Part shown: positions 44,528-53,363 of the stretch, one piece after another
How the letters are laid out: every line of letters starts with the position of its first letter
Position numbering within the stretch: position 1 is the first letter of the stretch
NCBI RefSeq assembly: GCF_014268505.2
Contig: NZ_JABWQP020000017.1
Location: forward strand, 34,913 to 98,912
Direction of reading: 5' to 3'
From: Pseudomonas khorasanensis
Lineage (GTDB): Bacteria > Pseudomonadota > Gammaproteobacteria > Pseudomonadales > Pseudomonadaceae
DNA: 64,000 bases
Translations under genes and position numbers: made by a program
The notes under the pieces: model-generated
Database searches by the model: none
Told to the model about the DNA's origin: nothing
Seen by the model: only the letters and a program-made list of their open reading frames with translations

Positions 44528-44824
44528 TCAGGCGAAGGTGTCGATGATCGTACCCAGCACTTCGTCGGAAGCCTTGGCCACCTTCACGCCTAGCTCTGCC
44601 TGGATTTTGCCTTGGGACAGCTCGACGATATTGCTGGCCATATCCGATTCTTGCGCACGATCCACACCCCGCAGGCGATTGACCTGCACTTCGGACGACT
44701 GGCTGGTCACCGAGCGTTCAATGGTGTTATTGGCGATCTGGCTGGCGGCCTGATCGACGCGGTTCTGCCCGGACTGAATCGAGCTCAGCCCCGCATAAAA
44801 AGCTGTGTTACCGGAGATTTCCAT
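44528..44824 (-). CDS. Unassigned 98-residue protein with flagellar axial-protein-like ends
   Basis: I do not recognise this protein with certainty. The 98 residues start MEISGNTAFYAGLSSIQSGQ, with QAASQIANNTIE near residue 26, and end SDEVLGTIIDTFA. The N-terminal SGLxxxQxxxDxxAxxIAN-like pattern and the C-terminal amphipathic helix resemble the terminal helices of flagellar rod/hook proteins (FlgB/FlgC/FlgG type), but the central domain is missing and no flagellar genes are near. It has a good ribosome-binding region (AAGGATGAGAGCG) and its own terminator, so it is probably expressed alone. The predicted protein is soluble with no signal peptide. Confidence 0.8.
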   Translation of the reverse strand: MEISGNTAFYAGLSSIQSGQNRVDQAASQIANNTIERSVTSQSSEVQVNRLRGVDRAQESDMASNIVELSQGKIQAELGVKVAKASDEVLGTIIDTFA

Positions 44825-44933
44825 AAGTCGCTCTCATCCTTGCAAAGGATCAATGGTCGCCATTGAAACAGACGCGCCAGAAAAACACCCGTCAAAAACA
44901 CTAATGGCACAGTGCCTGTCCATAGCTAAAAAC

Positions 44934-45614
44934 TTAGTCCAGCAAATCCAGCTGCAGATGTTCGGCCACCGCTTCCGCACTCAACACCTTGAGCTTCGGC
45001 ACCCGACCCAGGCACGGCGCCGGAATCCGCTCGGCCAGCGTCGCCAGATTCTCCTCCAGCCGAGAGGTCTTTGGATCGATGATGTTGGCTACCCAACCCG
45101 CGAGTTGCAAACCATCCCGGGCGATCGCCTCGGCCGTCAGCAACGCATGGCTGATACAGCCCAAGCGAACCCCTACCACCAGAATCACCGGCAGCTTCAG
45201 CGCGATCGCCAGATCCGACAGATTGTCCTGATCCGCCAAAGGCACCCGCCAGCCACCCGCACCCTCAATCAGGGTGAAATCAGCGTTCATCGCCAAAACC
45301 CTGCGCATCGGCGCCAGCAACGATTGCACCGTCAGCGCTACACCTGCTTCGCGCGCCGCCAGATGCGGAGCGATCGCCGGCTCGAACGCCACCGGATTGA
45401 CCTGCTCATAAGTGAGCGGCAAAGAACACTCGGCCAGGAGCGCCAAGGCGTCCGAATTGCGCAAGCCTTTGGCCGTGACCTCACACCCCGACGCCACCGG
45501 TTTGCCCGCCGCCGTACTCAACCCTGCCGACCGCGCCGCGTGCAGCAAACCGGCAGCGACGGTGGTCTTGCCGACGTCGGTGTCGGTTCCGGTGATGAAA
45601 TAGGCTGCGCTCAT
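44934..45614 (-). CDS. bioD: Dethiobiotin synthetase BioD
   Basis: BioD closes the ureido ring of dethiobiotin from diaminopelargonate, CO2 and ATP. The 226-residue protein starts MSAAYFITGTDTDVGKTTVA with the P-loop at residues 9-17, and LIEGAGGWRVPL near residue 115 holds a conserved glutamate/glycine motif. It overlaps bioC by 4 bases and is the last gene of bioBFHCD. Confidence 0.97.
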   Translation of the reverse strand: MSAAYFITGTDTDVGKTTVAAGLLHAARSAGLSTAAGKPVASGCEVTAKGLRNSDALALLAECSLPLTYEQVNPVAFEPAIAPHLAAREAGVALTVQSLLAPMRRVLAMNADFTLIEGAGGWRVPLADQDNLSDLAIALKLPVILVVGVRLGCISHALLTAEAIARDGLQLAGWVANIIDPKTSRLEENLATLAERIPAPCLGRVPKLKVLSAEAVAEHLQLDLLD

Positions 45615-46417
45615 ACGGGTTTCTCCAACACGGCGTACACCACCTGATAAGTCGCCGGCAGTCCCGATGCCTGGCGGAACCGCTCGTACGCGTCAATCAA
45701 ACCTTGAACCCGCGCCCGGCCGGTCAAACCGCCCGGCCGGCCGGGATTCAGGTTATGCGCGCCCAGTGCCTTGAGTTCATGAGTCAGGCTGCGCACATCC
45801 GCGTAGTGCAACACGTGTGGCTGACGCTCCAGACTCAACGTGCGCAGACCACTGCCGGCACATAACTGTTCATAACGCGAGAACTCGCGGAAGCGATTGA
45901 CATGCGCCATCCCATCGACGTGCTGCCAACTTTCGCGCAACTCGAACAAAGTCCCTGTACACAGACTAGCAAACGCAAAAATCCCACCCGGTGTCAGCAC
46001 GCGAGAGGCTTCGCGAAGCACCACCTCAAAATCCCCACACCACTGCACCGCGAGGCTGGAGAAAATCAGATCACAGGTCGAATCCTGCAGCGGCAGCCTT
46101 TCGGCATCGCCAGCAATGAAATGCTCAGCGCCGCCCAAGGGGCGTGCGTGATTGAGCATGCCCTCGGCAATATCCAGCGCCACACCGTGCCCCTCGGTAA
46201 AATGCGAGGCCAGGGCACGGGTGAAATAGCCGGTGCCGCAGCCGAGATCGAGCCACCGCGACGGGGCGAAATTCACGGGCAAACGCTGTAGCAACTGCGT
46301 TCCAACGTCGCGCTGTAAACCCGCAACGCTATCGTAGCTGGCTGCCGCGCGGGAAAAAGAAGCCGCCACCTGACGCTTATCGGGCCCGCCAGACAGCACA
46401 AGAGACAGATCAGTCAT
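45611..46417 (-). CDS. bioC: Malonyl-ACP O-methyltransferase BioC
   Basis: BioC methylates malonyl-ACP to disguise it as a fatty-acid primer for pimelate synthesis. The 268-residue protein starts MTDLSLVLSGGPDKRQVAAS; DLGCGTGYFTRAL near residue 55 is the SAM-binding motif, and FSSLAVQWC near 115 is typical of the family. The start ATG at 46417 is the second of two adjacent ATG codons; the frame is open another 22 codons with no similarity. It overlaps bioH by 8 bases and bioD by 4. Confidence 0.95.
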   Translation of the reverse strand: MTDLSLVLSGGPDKRQVAASFSRAAASYDSVAGLQRDVGTQLLQRLPVNFAPSRWLDLGCGTGYFTRALASHFTEGHGVALDIAEGMLNHARPLGGAEHFIAGDAERLPLQDSTCDLIFSSLAVQWCGDFEVVLREASRVLTPGGIFAFASLCTGTLFELRESWQHVDGMAHVNRFREFSRYEQLCAGSGLRTLSLERQPHVLHYADVRSLTHELKALGAHNLNPGRPGGLTGRARVQGLIDAYERFRQASGLPATYQVVYAVLEKPV

Positions 46418-47141
46418 CATCGCACTCACGTAGAAAAGCCTGGATCGCGCCCGCGACTCCGTGCGGGTCTTCCAGCAGAAAAGCATGGCTGGCCTGTTCG
46501 ATCAGACCCATTTCAATATCCGGCAAGAGCGTAAACAACGCGCCGGCCGCTTCCGCCGGGACCAGGCCATCCTGCCCCGCGAACAGATGAAATTGCGGGC
46601 CGCGAAACCTCTGCAACGCGGGGCGCGTATCCAGTTGCGCGAGCAGTTCCAGGCCAGCCATCAGCACCGTCGGCGCGGTTGCCGGCGCGCCGCCGAGCAG
46701 TAGCCGCGACAAGCCACGCGGATCCGCCGAGCCCTGCGCGCACAACAAAGCGAAGCGTTTGAGCGTGGTGCGCGGATCGGCATTGCACCCGGCAAGAAAC
46801 GCGTCGAACGTTTCTCCGGCCATCGCGCTCGGCCATTGCTCATCGGCCACAAAGCAAGGATTGCTCGCCAGCGTCAGCACACCGCAGCATTGCTCGCCAC
46901 GCCGTGCCGCCAGTTCGCTGGCGAGCATACCGCCCAGCGACCAGCCGCCGAGCCACACCTCTTGAGGGATGCGCTCATCGAGTTCATCGAGCCAATCCTC
47001 AAGATCACCGGAGTCGAGTTGCGGCAGTGGCTCGATCTCGACGTGCAGATGCTCATCGAGCCCGCGCAATGCCGCGGCCAGCGGCTCCATCGGCGAAACG
47101 CCGAGACCCCAGCCGGGTAACAGGACCAGACGATCACGCAT
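46410..47141 (-). CDS. bioH: Pimeloyl-ACP methyl ester esterase BioH
   Basis: BioH removes the methyl group from pimeloyl-ACP methyl ester, ending the BioC-disguised chain elongation. The 243-residue alpha/beta hydrolase has LVLLPGWGLG near residue 4, the nucleophile in GGWSLGGMLA near 75, the acid in FAGQDGLVPAE near 195, and the histidine in QASHAFLLEDP near 225. It starts at ATG 47141, overlapping the bioF end by 8 bases. This placement inside the bio operon is typical of pseudomonads. Confidence 0.95.
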   Translation of the reverse strand: MRDRLVLLPGWGLGVSPMEPLAAALRGLDEHLHVEIEPLPQLDSGDLEDWLDELDERIPQEVWLGGWSLGGMLASELAARRGEQCCGVLTLASNPCFVADEQWPSAMAGETFDAFLAGCNADPRTTLKRFALLCAQGSADPRGLSRLLLGGAPATAPTVLMAGLELLAQLDTRPALQRFRGPQFHLFAGQDGLVPAEAAGALFTLLPDIEMGLIEQASHAFLLEDPHGVAGAIQAFLRECDDD

Positions 47142-48312
47142 GAGCGGACTCCGATGACAGTTGGGCAAAACAATCGGCCAGCCCTTCTAACAATCGCCGA
47201 ACCTGCGCCTCGCTGTGCGCCGCCGTCAGGGTCACGCGCAATCGGGCGCTGCCGGCGGGCACGGTCGGCGGGCGGATCGCCGTGACCATCAGCCCGCGCG
47301 CGCGCAGCATCTGCGACCACCACACCGCCCGCCCGGCATCGCCAACCATGATTGGTTGAATCGGTGTGAAGCTGTCCATCAGCTCAAGCCCGATCTGCTC
47401 GGCGCCCTGGCGGAACTGGCGGATCAGCGTTTGCAAATGCTCACGGCGCCAGTGTTCGATGCGCAGCAGCTCGAGGCTTTTCAACGTCGCGCACGCCAGC
47501 GCCGGCGGCTGGCTGGTGGTGTAAATGTACGGGCGAGCAAACTGGATGAGGCTTTCGATCAGGTCGTCGCTGCCGGCCACGAATGCCCCGGCGGTGCCAA
47601 AGGCTTTGCCGAGGGTGCCGACCAGCACCGGCACATCGTCCTGACCCAAGCCGAAATGCTCGACGATGCCACCACCCTCTCGACCCAGTGAACCAAAGCC
47701 ATGGGCATCGTCGACCATCAACCAGGCGCCTTTGGCCTTGACTTTACGGGCCAGCGCCGGCAAGTCGGCAATGTCACCGTCCATGCTGAACACGCCATCG
47801 GTGACCACCAGTGTATTGCCGGTGGCTTTCTCCAGGCGCTTGGCCAGGCTCTCGGCGTCGTTGTGCAAGTAACGGCTGAAACGCGCGCCGGACAACAAAC
47901 CCGCATCCAGCAACGAGGCGTGATTGAGCCGGTCTTCCAGCACGGTATCGCCCTGCCCGACCAGCGCCGTGACCGCGCCGAGGTTGGCCATGTAACCAGT
48001 AGTGAACAGCAACGCACGTGGCCGTCCGGTGAGATCGGCCAGCGCTTCTTCCAGCGCGTGATGCGGACCGCTGTGGCCGATGACCAGATGCGACGCGCCG
48101 CCCCCCACGCCCCAACGCTCGGCGCCAGCGCGCCAGGCTTCGATCACTTGCGGGTGGTTGGCCAGGCCCAGATAGTCGTTGTTGCAAAAGGCGAGCAACG
48201 GCTGACCGTCGACCACCACTTCGGGCCCTTGTGGCGACTCGAGCAGTGGTCGCTGGCGGTAGAGGTTTTCGGCACGACGGGCAGCAAGGCGTGCGGCGAG
48301 ATCGAAAGACAT
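47134..48312 (-). CDS. bioF: 8-amino-7-oxononanoate synthase BioF
   Basis: BioF is a PLP enzyme that condenses pimeloyl-ACP (or -CoA) with alanine. The 392-residue protein starts MSFDLAARLAARRAENLYRQ and includes FCNNDYLGLANHP near residue 45, DDAHGFGSLG near 203, and the PLP lysine region VGTLGKAFGTAGAFVAG near 235. The ATG at 48312 gives the family start; the frame upstream runs through the REPIN. Transcription comes from bioB across that REPIN, or from an unseen promoter. Confidence 0.96.
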   Translation of the reverse strand: MSFDLAARLAARRAENLYRQRPLLESPQGPEVVVDGQPLLAFCNNDYLGLANHPQVIEAWRAGAERWGVGGGASHLVIGHSGPHHALEEALADLTGRPRALLFTTGYMANLGAVTALVGQGDTVLEDRLNHASLLDAGLLSGARFSRYLHNDAESLAKRLEKATGNTLVVTDGVFSMDGDIADLPALARKVKAKGAWLMVDDAHGFGSLGREGGGIVEHFGLGQDDVPVLVGTLGKAFGTAGAFVAGSDDLIESLIQFARPYIYTTSQPPALACATLKSLELLRIEHWRREHLQTLIRQFRQGAEQIGLELMDSFTPIQPIMVGDAGRAVWWSQMLRARGLMVTAIRPPTVPAGSARLRVTLTAAHSEAQVRRLLEGLADCFAQLSSESAHA

Positions 48313-48357
48313 GCAGGCCTCGGTCAGATCACAAATATCAAAGTGGATGCAGATCCT

Positions 48358-48444
48358 GTGGGAGCGAGCCTGCTCGCGAATGGGCGCCACATCCAGCATC
48401 AATGTCGACGGTCATACCGCGTTCGCGAGCAGGCTCGCTCCCAC
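48358..48444. repeat. REPIN between bioB and bioF
   Basis: GTGGGAGCGAGCCTGCTCGC at 48358 and its inverse TTCGCGAGCAGGCTCGCTCC at 48422 are separated by about 41 bases. The element sits inside the operon, upstream of the bioF start. Confidence 0.93.
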
Positions 48445-48481
48445 AGAGGCATCAGATTCCTTCAAAATGAATCGCGCTGTT

Positions 48482-49537
48482 TTAAACAGCAGCGTTATAG
48501 AACTGCTCGCTACTCTTCTGCTCCACCAGCGCCTGTTCAATCGCCGTCTGATGCACTTCATCCGCATGTTCTTCGCGGGCTTCCGGCTGGATACCCAGGC
48601 GCGCGAACAATTGCATGTCCTTGTCCGCCTGCGGGTTGGCGGTGGTCAGCAGCTTGTCGCCGTAGAAAATCGAGTTGGCTCCGGCGAAAAATGCCAGGGC
48701 CTGCATCTGCTCGTTCATCGCTTCACGGCCGGCGGACAGGCGCACGTGGGATTGCGGCATGAGAATGCGCGCCACGGCGAGCATGCGGATGAAGTCGAAC
48801 GGATCGATGTCTTCGGCATTTTCCAGCGGCGTGCCGGCGACTTTCACCAGCATGTTGATTGGCACCGACTCCGGATGCTCGGGCAGGTTGGCCAACTGGA
48901 TCAGCAGGTTGGCGCGGTCATCCAGCGATTCGCCCATGCCGAGAATGCCGCCGGAGCAGATTTTCATGCCCGACTCACGCACATACGCCAGGGTCTGCAG
49001 GCGCTCGCTGTAAGTCCGCGTCGTAATGATGCTGCCGTAAAACTCCGGTGAGGTATCGAGGTTGTGGTTGTAGTAATCGAGGCCGGCCCTGGCCAGCGCT
49101 TCGGTCTGTTCCTGATCGAGACGACCGAGGGTCATGCAGGTTTCCAGGCCCAGGGCTTTCACCCCTTCCACCATCTTCAGCACGTACGGCATGTCTTTGG
49201 CCGATGGATGTTTCCACGCCGCGCCCATGCAGAAACGGGTGGAACCGATGGCTTTGGCGCGGGCCGCTTCTTCGAGGACCTTCTGCACTTCCATCAGCTT
49301 TTCTTTTTCCAGCCCGGTGTTGTAGTGACCGGACTGCGGGCAGTACTTGCAGTCTTCCGGGCAGGCACCCGTCTTGATCGACAACAGCGTCGAGACTTGC
49401 ACGCGGTTGGCGTTGAAATGTGCGCGGTGCACCGTTTGCGCCTGGAACAGCAAGTCGTTGAATGGCTGTACGAAGAGTGCTTTGACTTCGGCCAGGGACC
49501 AATCGTGACGCAGGGTGGCAGTGGTGCTCGCGCTCAT
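48482..49537 (-). CDS. bioB: Biotin synthase BioB
   Basis: BioB is a radical SAM enzyme that inserts sulfur into dethiobiotin. The 351-residue protein has the motif GACPEDCKYCPQSGH with the cluster cysteines near residues 57, 61 and 64, and further conserved stretches YNHNLDTSPEFY near 155 and SAGREAMNEQMQALAFFAGA near 265 with the auxiliary-cluster arginine. The ATG at 49537 follows AAGGAATTG. The -35/-10 and BirA-like operator lie 75-127 bases upstream. It leads the bioBFHCD operon. Confidence 0.97.
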   Translation of the reverse strand: MSASTTATLRHDWSLAEVKALFVQPFNDLLFQAQTVHRAHFNANRVQVSTLLSIKTGACPEDCKYCPQSGHYNTGLEKEKLMEVQKVLEEAARAKAIGSTRFCMGAAWKHPSAKDMPYVLKMVEGVKALGLETCMTLGRLDQEQTEALARAGLDYYNHNLDTSPEFYGSIITTRTYSERLQTLAYVRESGMKICSGGILGMGESLDDRANLLIQLANLPEHPESVPINMLVKVAGTPLENAEDIDPFDFIRMLAVARILMPQSHVRLSAGREAMNEQMQALAFFAGANSIFYGDKLLTTANPQADKDMQLFARLGIQPEAREEHADEVHQTAIEQALVEQKSSEQFYNAAV

Positions 49538-49611
49538 GGGCAATTCCTTGGTTATGCTTGGCTGGCGCCGGGGAAACGGAATACCCACAGGCGCCACACG
49601 GATGTTCGGCA

Positions 49612-49639
49612 TATTTAAGGAAGAGCCATGCGCTGTCAA
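49612..49639 (-). promoter_or_regulatory. Promoter of bioB
   Basis: On the minus strand TTGACA (49634-49639) is a consensus -35, followed by a 16-base spacer and TAAATA (49612-49617); a 17-base reading gives AAATAT. The -35 lies within the left half of the BirA-like operator. Confidence 0.7.
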
Positions 49640-50362
49640 CCACAATACAAAGGACAGGTTTACATCTGTTTAAAAAACATACAGACATGCTTGCTGTGCG
49701 ACGAGCCTGCAGAAGCGGAAATGCCAATGTGCGTGGCCTGCGAAACCGAGCTGCCCTGGCTCGGCAGCCATTGCCAGACGTGCGCCTTGCCATTAACTGC
49801 AGCAGGCATGACCTGCGGCGAGTGCCTGTTGGAGCCGCCAGCGTTTGAACAGGTCGTCGCCCCTTGGGTGTATGGCTTCCCGGTCGACAGCCTGATCACA
49901 CGGTTTAAACACAACGCGAAATGGCCGTTTGGCCACCTGCTCGCCGACGTTCTCGGCCAATACCTGCAGCATCGCTTCGAAGAAGATTTGCCACGACCCA
50001 CTGCGTTGTTGCCGGTGCCGCTGGCGAACAAACGTCTGCGGCAGCGGGGTTTTAATCAGGCGGCAATGTTGGCGCGTTGGTTGAGTGTTTCGCTGGGTTT
50101 GCCCTGTGAAGAGCAGATCTTGCGGCGGATCATGGACACCGATGCCCAGCAGGATCTTGATGCCAAGGCGCGCAAGCGCAATTTGCGCAACGCGTTCACG
50201 CTGGCGTCTGGCGCAGATGTGAAGGGGCGGCACATAGCGTTGGTGGATGATGTGCTGACCACCGGAGCGACGGCTCAGGCACTGGCGCGGTTGTTGATGA
50301 ACGCAGGCGCGGCGAGGGTTGATGTCTATTGCCTGGCCCGCACGCCGAAACCCGGTACCTGA
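49628..50362 (+). CDS. comF: ComF family phosphoribosyltransferase-like protein
   Basis: ComF proteins are linked to DNA uptake in competent bacteria and, as GntX, to DNA utilisation; they share a type I phosphoribosyltransferase fold. The 244-residue protein has an N-terminal cysteine set (CLLCDEP, CVACE, CQTCALPL, CGECL) that probably binds zinc, TALLPVPLANKRLRQRGFNQ near residue 120, and the PRPP loop HIALVDDVLTTGATAQAL near 200. The ATG at 49628 follows AAGGAAG. It is divergent from bioB with the biotin operator in its first codons, so biotin could influence it. Confidence 0.92.
   Translation: MRCQPQYKGQVYICLKNIQTCLLCDEPAEAEMPMCVACETELPWLGSHCQTCALPLTAAGMTCGECLLEPPAFEQVVAPWVYGFPVDSLITRFKHNAKWPFGHLLADVLGQYLQHRFEEDLPRPTALLPVPLANKRLRQRGFNQAAMLARWLSVSLGLPCEEQILRRIMDTDAQQDLDAKARKRNLRNAFTLASGADVKGRHIALVDDVLTTGATAQALARLLMNAGAARVDVYCLARTPKPGT
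49634..49664. promoter_or_regulatory. BirA-like biotin operator between bioB and comF
   Basis: TGTCAACC, then 15 bases, then GGTTTACA. This matches the biotin-repressor operator (TTGTAAACC-N14/15-GGTTTACAA) with one change in the left half. It overlaps the bioB -35, which is the position needed for repression. It also lies inside the first codons of comF. Confidence 0.8.
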
Positions 50363-50463
50363 AGACGAGACATAACCCTTCCTACCCAGGACCGTGTTCG
50401 GCTTGACTCTGGCGTTGCAGGCGACCAACGTCCAATTAACCGTTCCGACAGAAGCGCCCTGAT

Positions 50464-51228
50464 ATGTCCATGCCGCCCCTGCTCTCTCAACACATCGTTC
50501 GCCGTCCGCAGCGCATTGCCCTGTTGCAGCACATCGCCGAACAGGGCTCGATCACCCGTGCGGCGAAAAGTGCGGGGCTGAGTTACAAAGCGGCGTGGGA
50601 CGCCATCGATGAGCTGAACAACCTGGCGCACAAACCCTTGGTCGAACGCGCGGTAGGCGGCAAGGGTGGTGGCGGTGCCCGGTTGTCCAGCGAAGGCCAA
50701 CGCGTTTTGCGTCTGTATCAAAAATTGCAGGTGTTGCAGGCGCAGGTGCTGGAAGCGGCGGAGGACGCCAGTGACCTCGACCTGCTCGGACGGCTGATGC
50801 TCAGGACCAGTGCGCGCAATCAGTTGCATGGCACCGTCGTGGCGATTCAGGCGCAAGGCCGCAACGATCTGATCCGCCTCGAACTGGCTGAAGGGATCGG
50901 CCTTGACGCACAGATCACCCACGACAGCACCCTGCATCTGCAATTGCAGACGGGCACCGAAGTGGTGGCATTGATCAAGGCCGGCTGGCTTGAACTGCTG
51001 GGCCATGATCAATCGGCAACGCCCGGACACAACGTCTTGCGTGGCACCCTTGAAGCGATCCTCGATGCCGAGGACGGCCCCAGCGAAGTGCGGATTTCCC
51101 TTCCCAACGGTCCTACCCTTTGCGCCCTGGCTGAACCGCTGCACTTGCGCGGCCACGGCCTGGCCGTCGGTCAAACGGTCAAGGTGCAGTGCTCGCCGTC
51201 CAACGTGCTGATCGGCACACCGCTCTGA
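50464..51228 (+). CDS. modE: Molybdate-responsive regulator ModE
   Basis: ModE binds molybdate and represses molybdate uptake genes or activates molybdoenzyme genes. The 254-residue protein has an N-terminal LysR-like winged helix (GSITRAAKSAGLSYKAAWDA near residue 28, ending GGKGGGGARLSSEG) and two C-terminal Mop/TOBE domains (about residues 120-185 and 192-254) that hold molybdate. No modABC gene lies in the window, so its targets are elsewhere. It is on its own between comF and phoX. Confidence 0.94.
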   Translation: MSMPPLLSQHIVRRPQRIALLQHIAEQGSITRAAKSAGLSYKAAWDAIDELNNLAHKPLVERAVGGKGGGGARLSSEGQRVLRLYQKLQVLQAQVLEAAEDASDLDLLGRLMLRTSARNQLHGTVVAIQAQGRNDLIRLELAEGIGLDAQITHDSTLHLQLQTGTEVVALIKAGWLELLGHDQSATPGHNVLRGTLEAILDAEDGPSEVRISLPNGPTLCALAEPLHLRGHGLAVGQTVKVQCSPSNVLIGTPL

Positions 51229-51297
51229 TCCAGCCCTGCAACAAAAGCGTCATCGACCCGCATTAAGGTGTTGGCCATAACCTGCAGGGAGCCTGAA

Positions 51298-53199
51298 ATG
51301 AGCCTATTAGAAGAAAACCAATCCACTGACCTGGAAAAAATGGTCGGCCTCAGTCGTCGCGGATTCATCAGCGCCGGCGCGTTGTGCGGCGCGGCGATGT
51401 TCCTCGGCGGCAACCTTTTGAGCCGCAGCGTCATGGCCGCCAGCGTCAGCGCCGGCAACAGCCGTCTGCTCGGTTTCGAGAGCATCCCGGCCGCAACCAC
51501 CGACGCCATCAGTCTGCCCAAGGGCTACAAGTCTTCGGTGCTGATCAGTTGGGGCCAGCCCCTGAACAAGAACGGCCCGGCCTTCGACCCGAGCGGTAAT
51601 GGCACCGCCGCCGCACAGGAAGTGCAGTTTGGCGACAACAACGACGGCATGAGCCTGTTCGCCTTCCCGGACGACAAAAACCGCGCGTTGATGGCGATCA
51701 ACAACGAGTACACCAATTACCGCTACCTGTATCCGCACGGCGGCATGCCGCAGTCGGCCGAAGACGTGCGCAAGGCACTGGCCTGCGAAGGCGTGTCGGT
51801 GATCGAAGTGAAGCGCAAGAACGGCCAGTGGCAGTTCGTTCAGGGCTCGCGCTACAACCGCCGCATCCACGGTAACTCGCCGCTGCGAATCGGTGGCCCG
51901 GCTGCCGGTCACGACTTGATGAAAACCGCCGCCGACAAGCACGGCAAGAAAGTCCTCGGCACCTTCCAGAACTGCGCCAACGGCAAGACGCCGTGGGGCA
52001 CTTATCTGACGTGCGAAGAGAACTTCACCGACTGCTTCGGCAGCAGCAATGCGCAGCAAGCGTTCGACGCGGCGCAGAAACGCTACGGTGTGGTGGCCGC
52101 CAGCAAAGACATCAACTGGCACCCGCACGACCCGCGCTTCGACCTTGCGAAAAACCCCAACGAGCTCAACCGTCATGGCTGGGTGGTCGAGATCGATCCG
52201 TTCGATCCGCAATCGACCCCGGTCAAACGCACCGCGCTGGGCCGCTTCAAACATGAAAATGCTGCACTGGCCGAGACCGATGACGGTCGCGCCGTGGTGT
52301 ACATGGGCGACGACGAGCGTGGCGAGTTCATCTACAAATTCGTCAGCCGCGATCGCATCAATCACCGCAATCAGAAAGCCAACCGCAACATCCTCGACCA
52401 CGGCACCTTGTACGTGGCCAGGTTCGATGCCGGTGACGGCAACCCCGATCATCCGAAAGGTCAGGGCCAGTGGATCGAGCTGACCCATGGCAAGAACGGC
52501 ATCGACGCCAGCAGCGGTTTCGCCGATCAGGCCGAAGTGCTGATCCATGCACGCCTCGCTGCCAGCGTGGTCGGCGCGACGCGCATGGATCGCCCGGAAT
52601 GGATCGTGGTCAGCCCCAAGGATGGTCAGGTTTATTGCACGCTGACCAACAACGCCAAGCGCGGCGAAGACGGGCAACCGGTGGGCGGGCCGAACCCGCG
52701 CGAGAAGAACGTGTACGGGCAGATTCTGCGTTGGCGCACCGGCCGTGACGATCATGGCGCGACCACCTTCGCCTGGGATCTGTTTGTCGTGGCGGGCAAC
52801 CCGGGCGTGCATGCCGGCACGCCGAAAGCGGGCTCGTCGAACATCACGCCGCAGAACATGTTCAACAGCCCCGACGGGCTGGGCTTCGATGATGCGGGGC
52901 GCTTGTGGATTCTCACCGACGGCGACTCGAGCAACGCCGGCGACTTCGCCGGGATGGGCAATAACCAGATGCTCTGCGCCGATCCCAAGACTGGCGAGAT
53001 CCGCCGTTTCATGGTCGGGCCGGTGGGTTGTGAAGTGACGGGGATCAGTTTCTCGCCGGACCAGAAAACCCTGTTTGTGGGGATTCAGCATCCGGGCGAG
53101 AACGGCGGCTCGACCTTCCCCGAACATCTGCCGAACGGTAAACCGCGTTCGTCGGTGATGGCGATTACTCGAGAGGATGGCGGGGTCGTCGGCGCCTGA
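51298..53199 (+). CDS. PhoX-like phosphatase (DUF839), Tat-exported
   Basis: PhoX-type alkaline phosphatases use iron and calcium to free phosphate from esters in the periplasm. The 633-residue protein begins with a Tat signal (LSRRGFISAGALCGAAMFLG, residues 18-37). It has acidic ligand motifs such as WGTYLTCEENFTDCFG near residue 233, DDERGEFIYKFVS near 340 and DGLGFDDAGRLWILTDGDSS near 525. The ATG at 51298 follows AGGGAG and is supported by the signal peptide; a further 10 upstream codons look noncoding. A Pho box is not visible in the short upstream gap. Confidence 0.88.
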   Translation: MSLLEENQSTDLEKMVGLSRRGFISAGALCGAAMFLGGNLLSRSVMAASVSAGNSRLLGFESIPAATTDAISLPKGYKSSVLISWGQPLNKNGPAFDPSGNGTAAAQEVQFGDNNDGMSLFAFPDDKNRALMAINNEYTNYRYLYPHGGMPQSAEDVRKALACEGVSVIEVKRKNGQWQFVQGSRYNRRIHGNSPLRIGGPAAGHDLMKTAADKHGKKVLGTFQNCANGKTPWGTYLTCEENFTDCFGSSNAQQAFDAAQKRYGVVAASKDINWHPHDPRFDLAKNPNELNRHGWVVEIDPFDPQSTPVKRTALGRFKHENAALAETDDGRAVVYMGDDERGEFIYKFVSRDRINHRNQKANRNILDHGTLYVARFDAGDGNPDHPKGQGQWIELTHGKNGIDASSGFADQAEVLIHARLAASVVGATRMDRPEWIVVSPKDGQVYCTLTNNAKRGEDGQPVGGPNPREKNVYGQILRWRTGRDDHGATTFAWDLFVVAGNPGVHAGTPKAGSSNITPQNMFNSPDGLGFDDAGRLWILTDGDSSNAGDFAGMGNNQMLCADPKTGEIRRFMVGPVGCEVTGISFSPDQKTLFVGIQHPGENGGSTFPEHLPNGKPRSSVMAITREDGGVVGA

Positions 53200-53208
53200 T
53201 AAGCCGCT

Positions 53209-53272
53209 TTCGCGAGCAGGCTCGCTCCCACAGGGAATAGCATTCCAAGGTGGGAGCGAGCCTGCTCGCGAA
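53209..53272. repeat. REPIN between phoX-like gene and srkA
   Basis: TTCGCGAGCAGGCTCGCTCC at 53209 and GTGGGAGCGAGCCTGCTCGC ending at 53272 are inverted copies with about 18 bases between them. It follows the phoX-like stop by 10 bases. Confidence 0.93.
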
Positions 53273-53363
53273 GAGGCCCGGGCAGACACCAACACCCTTC
53301 GCGCCGCCATCTGCGCTACCATGCCGAGCCGGACGCAGCAGCCTGCTGCGCGCAGGAGTCAGC

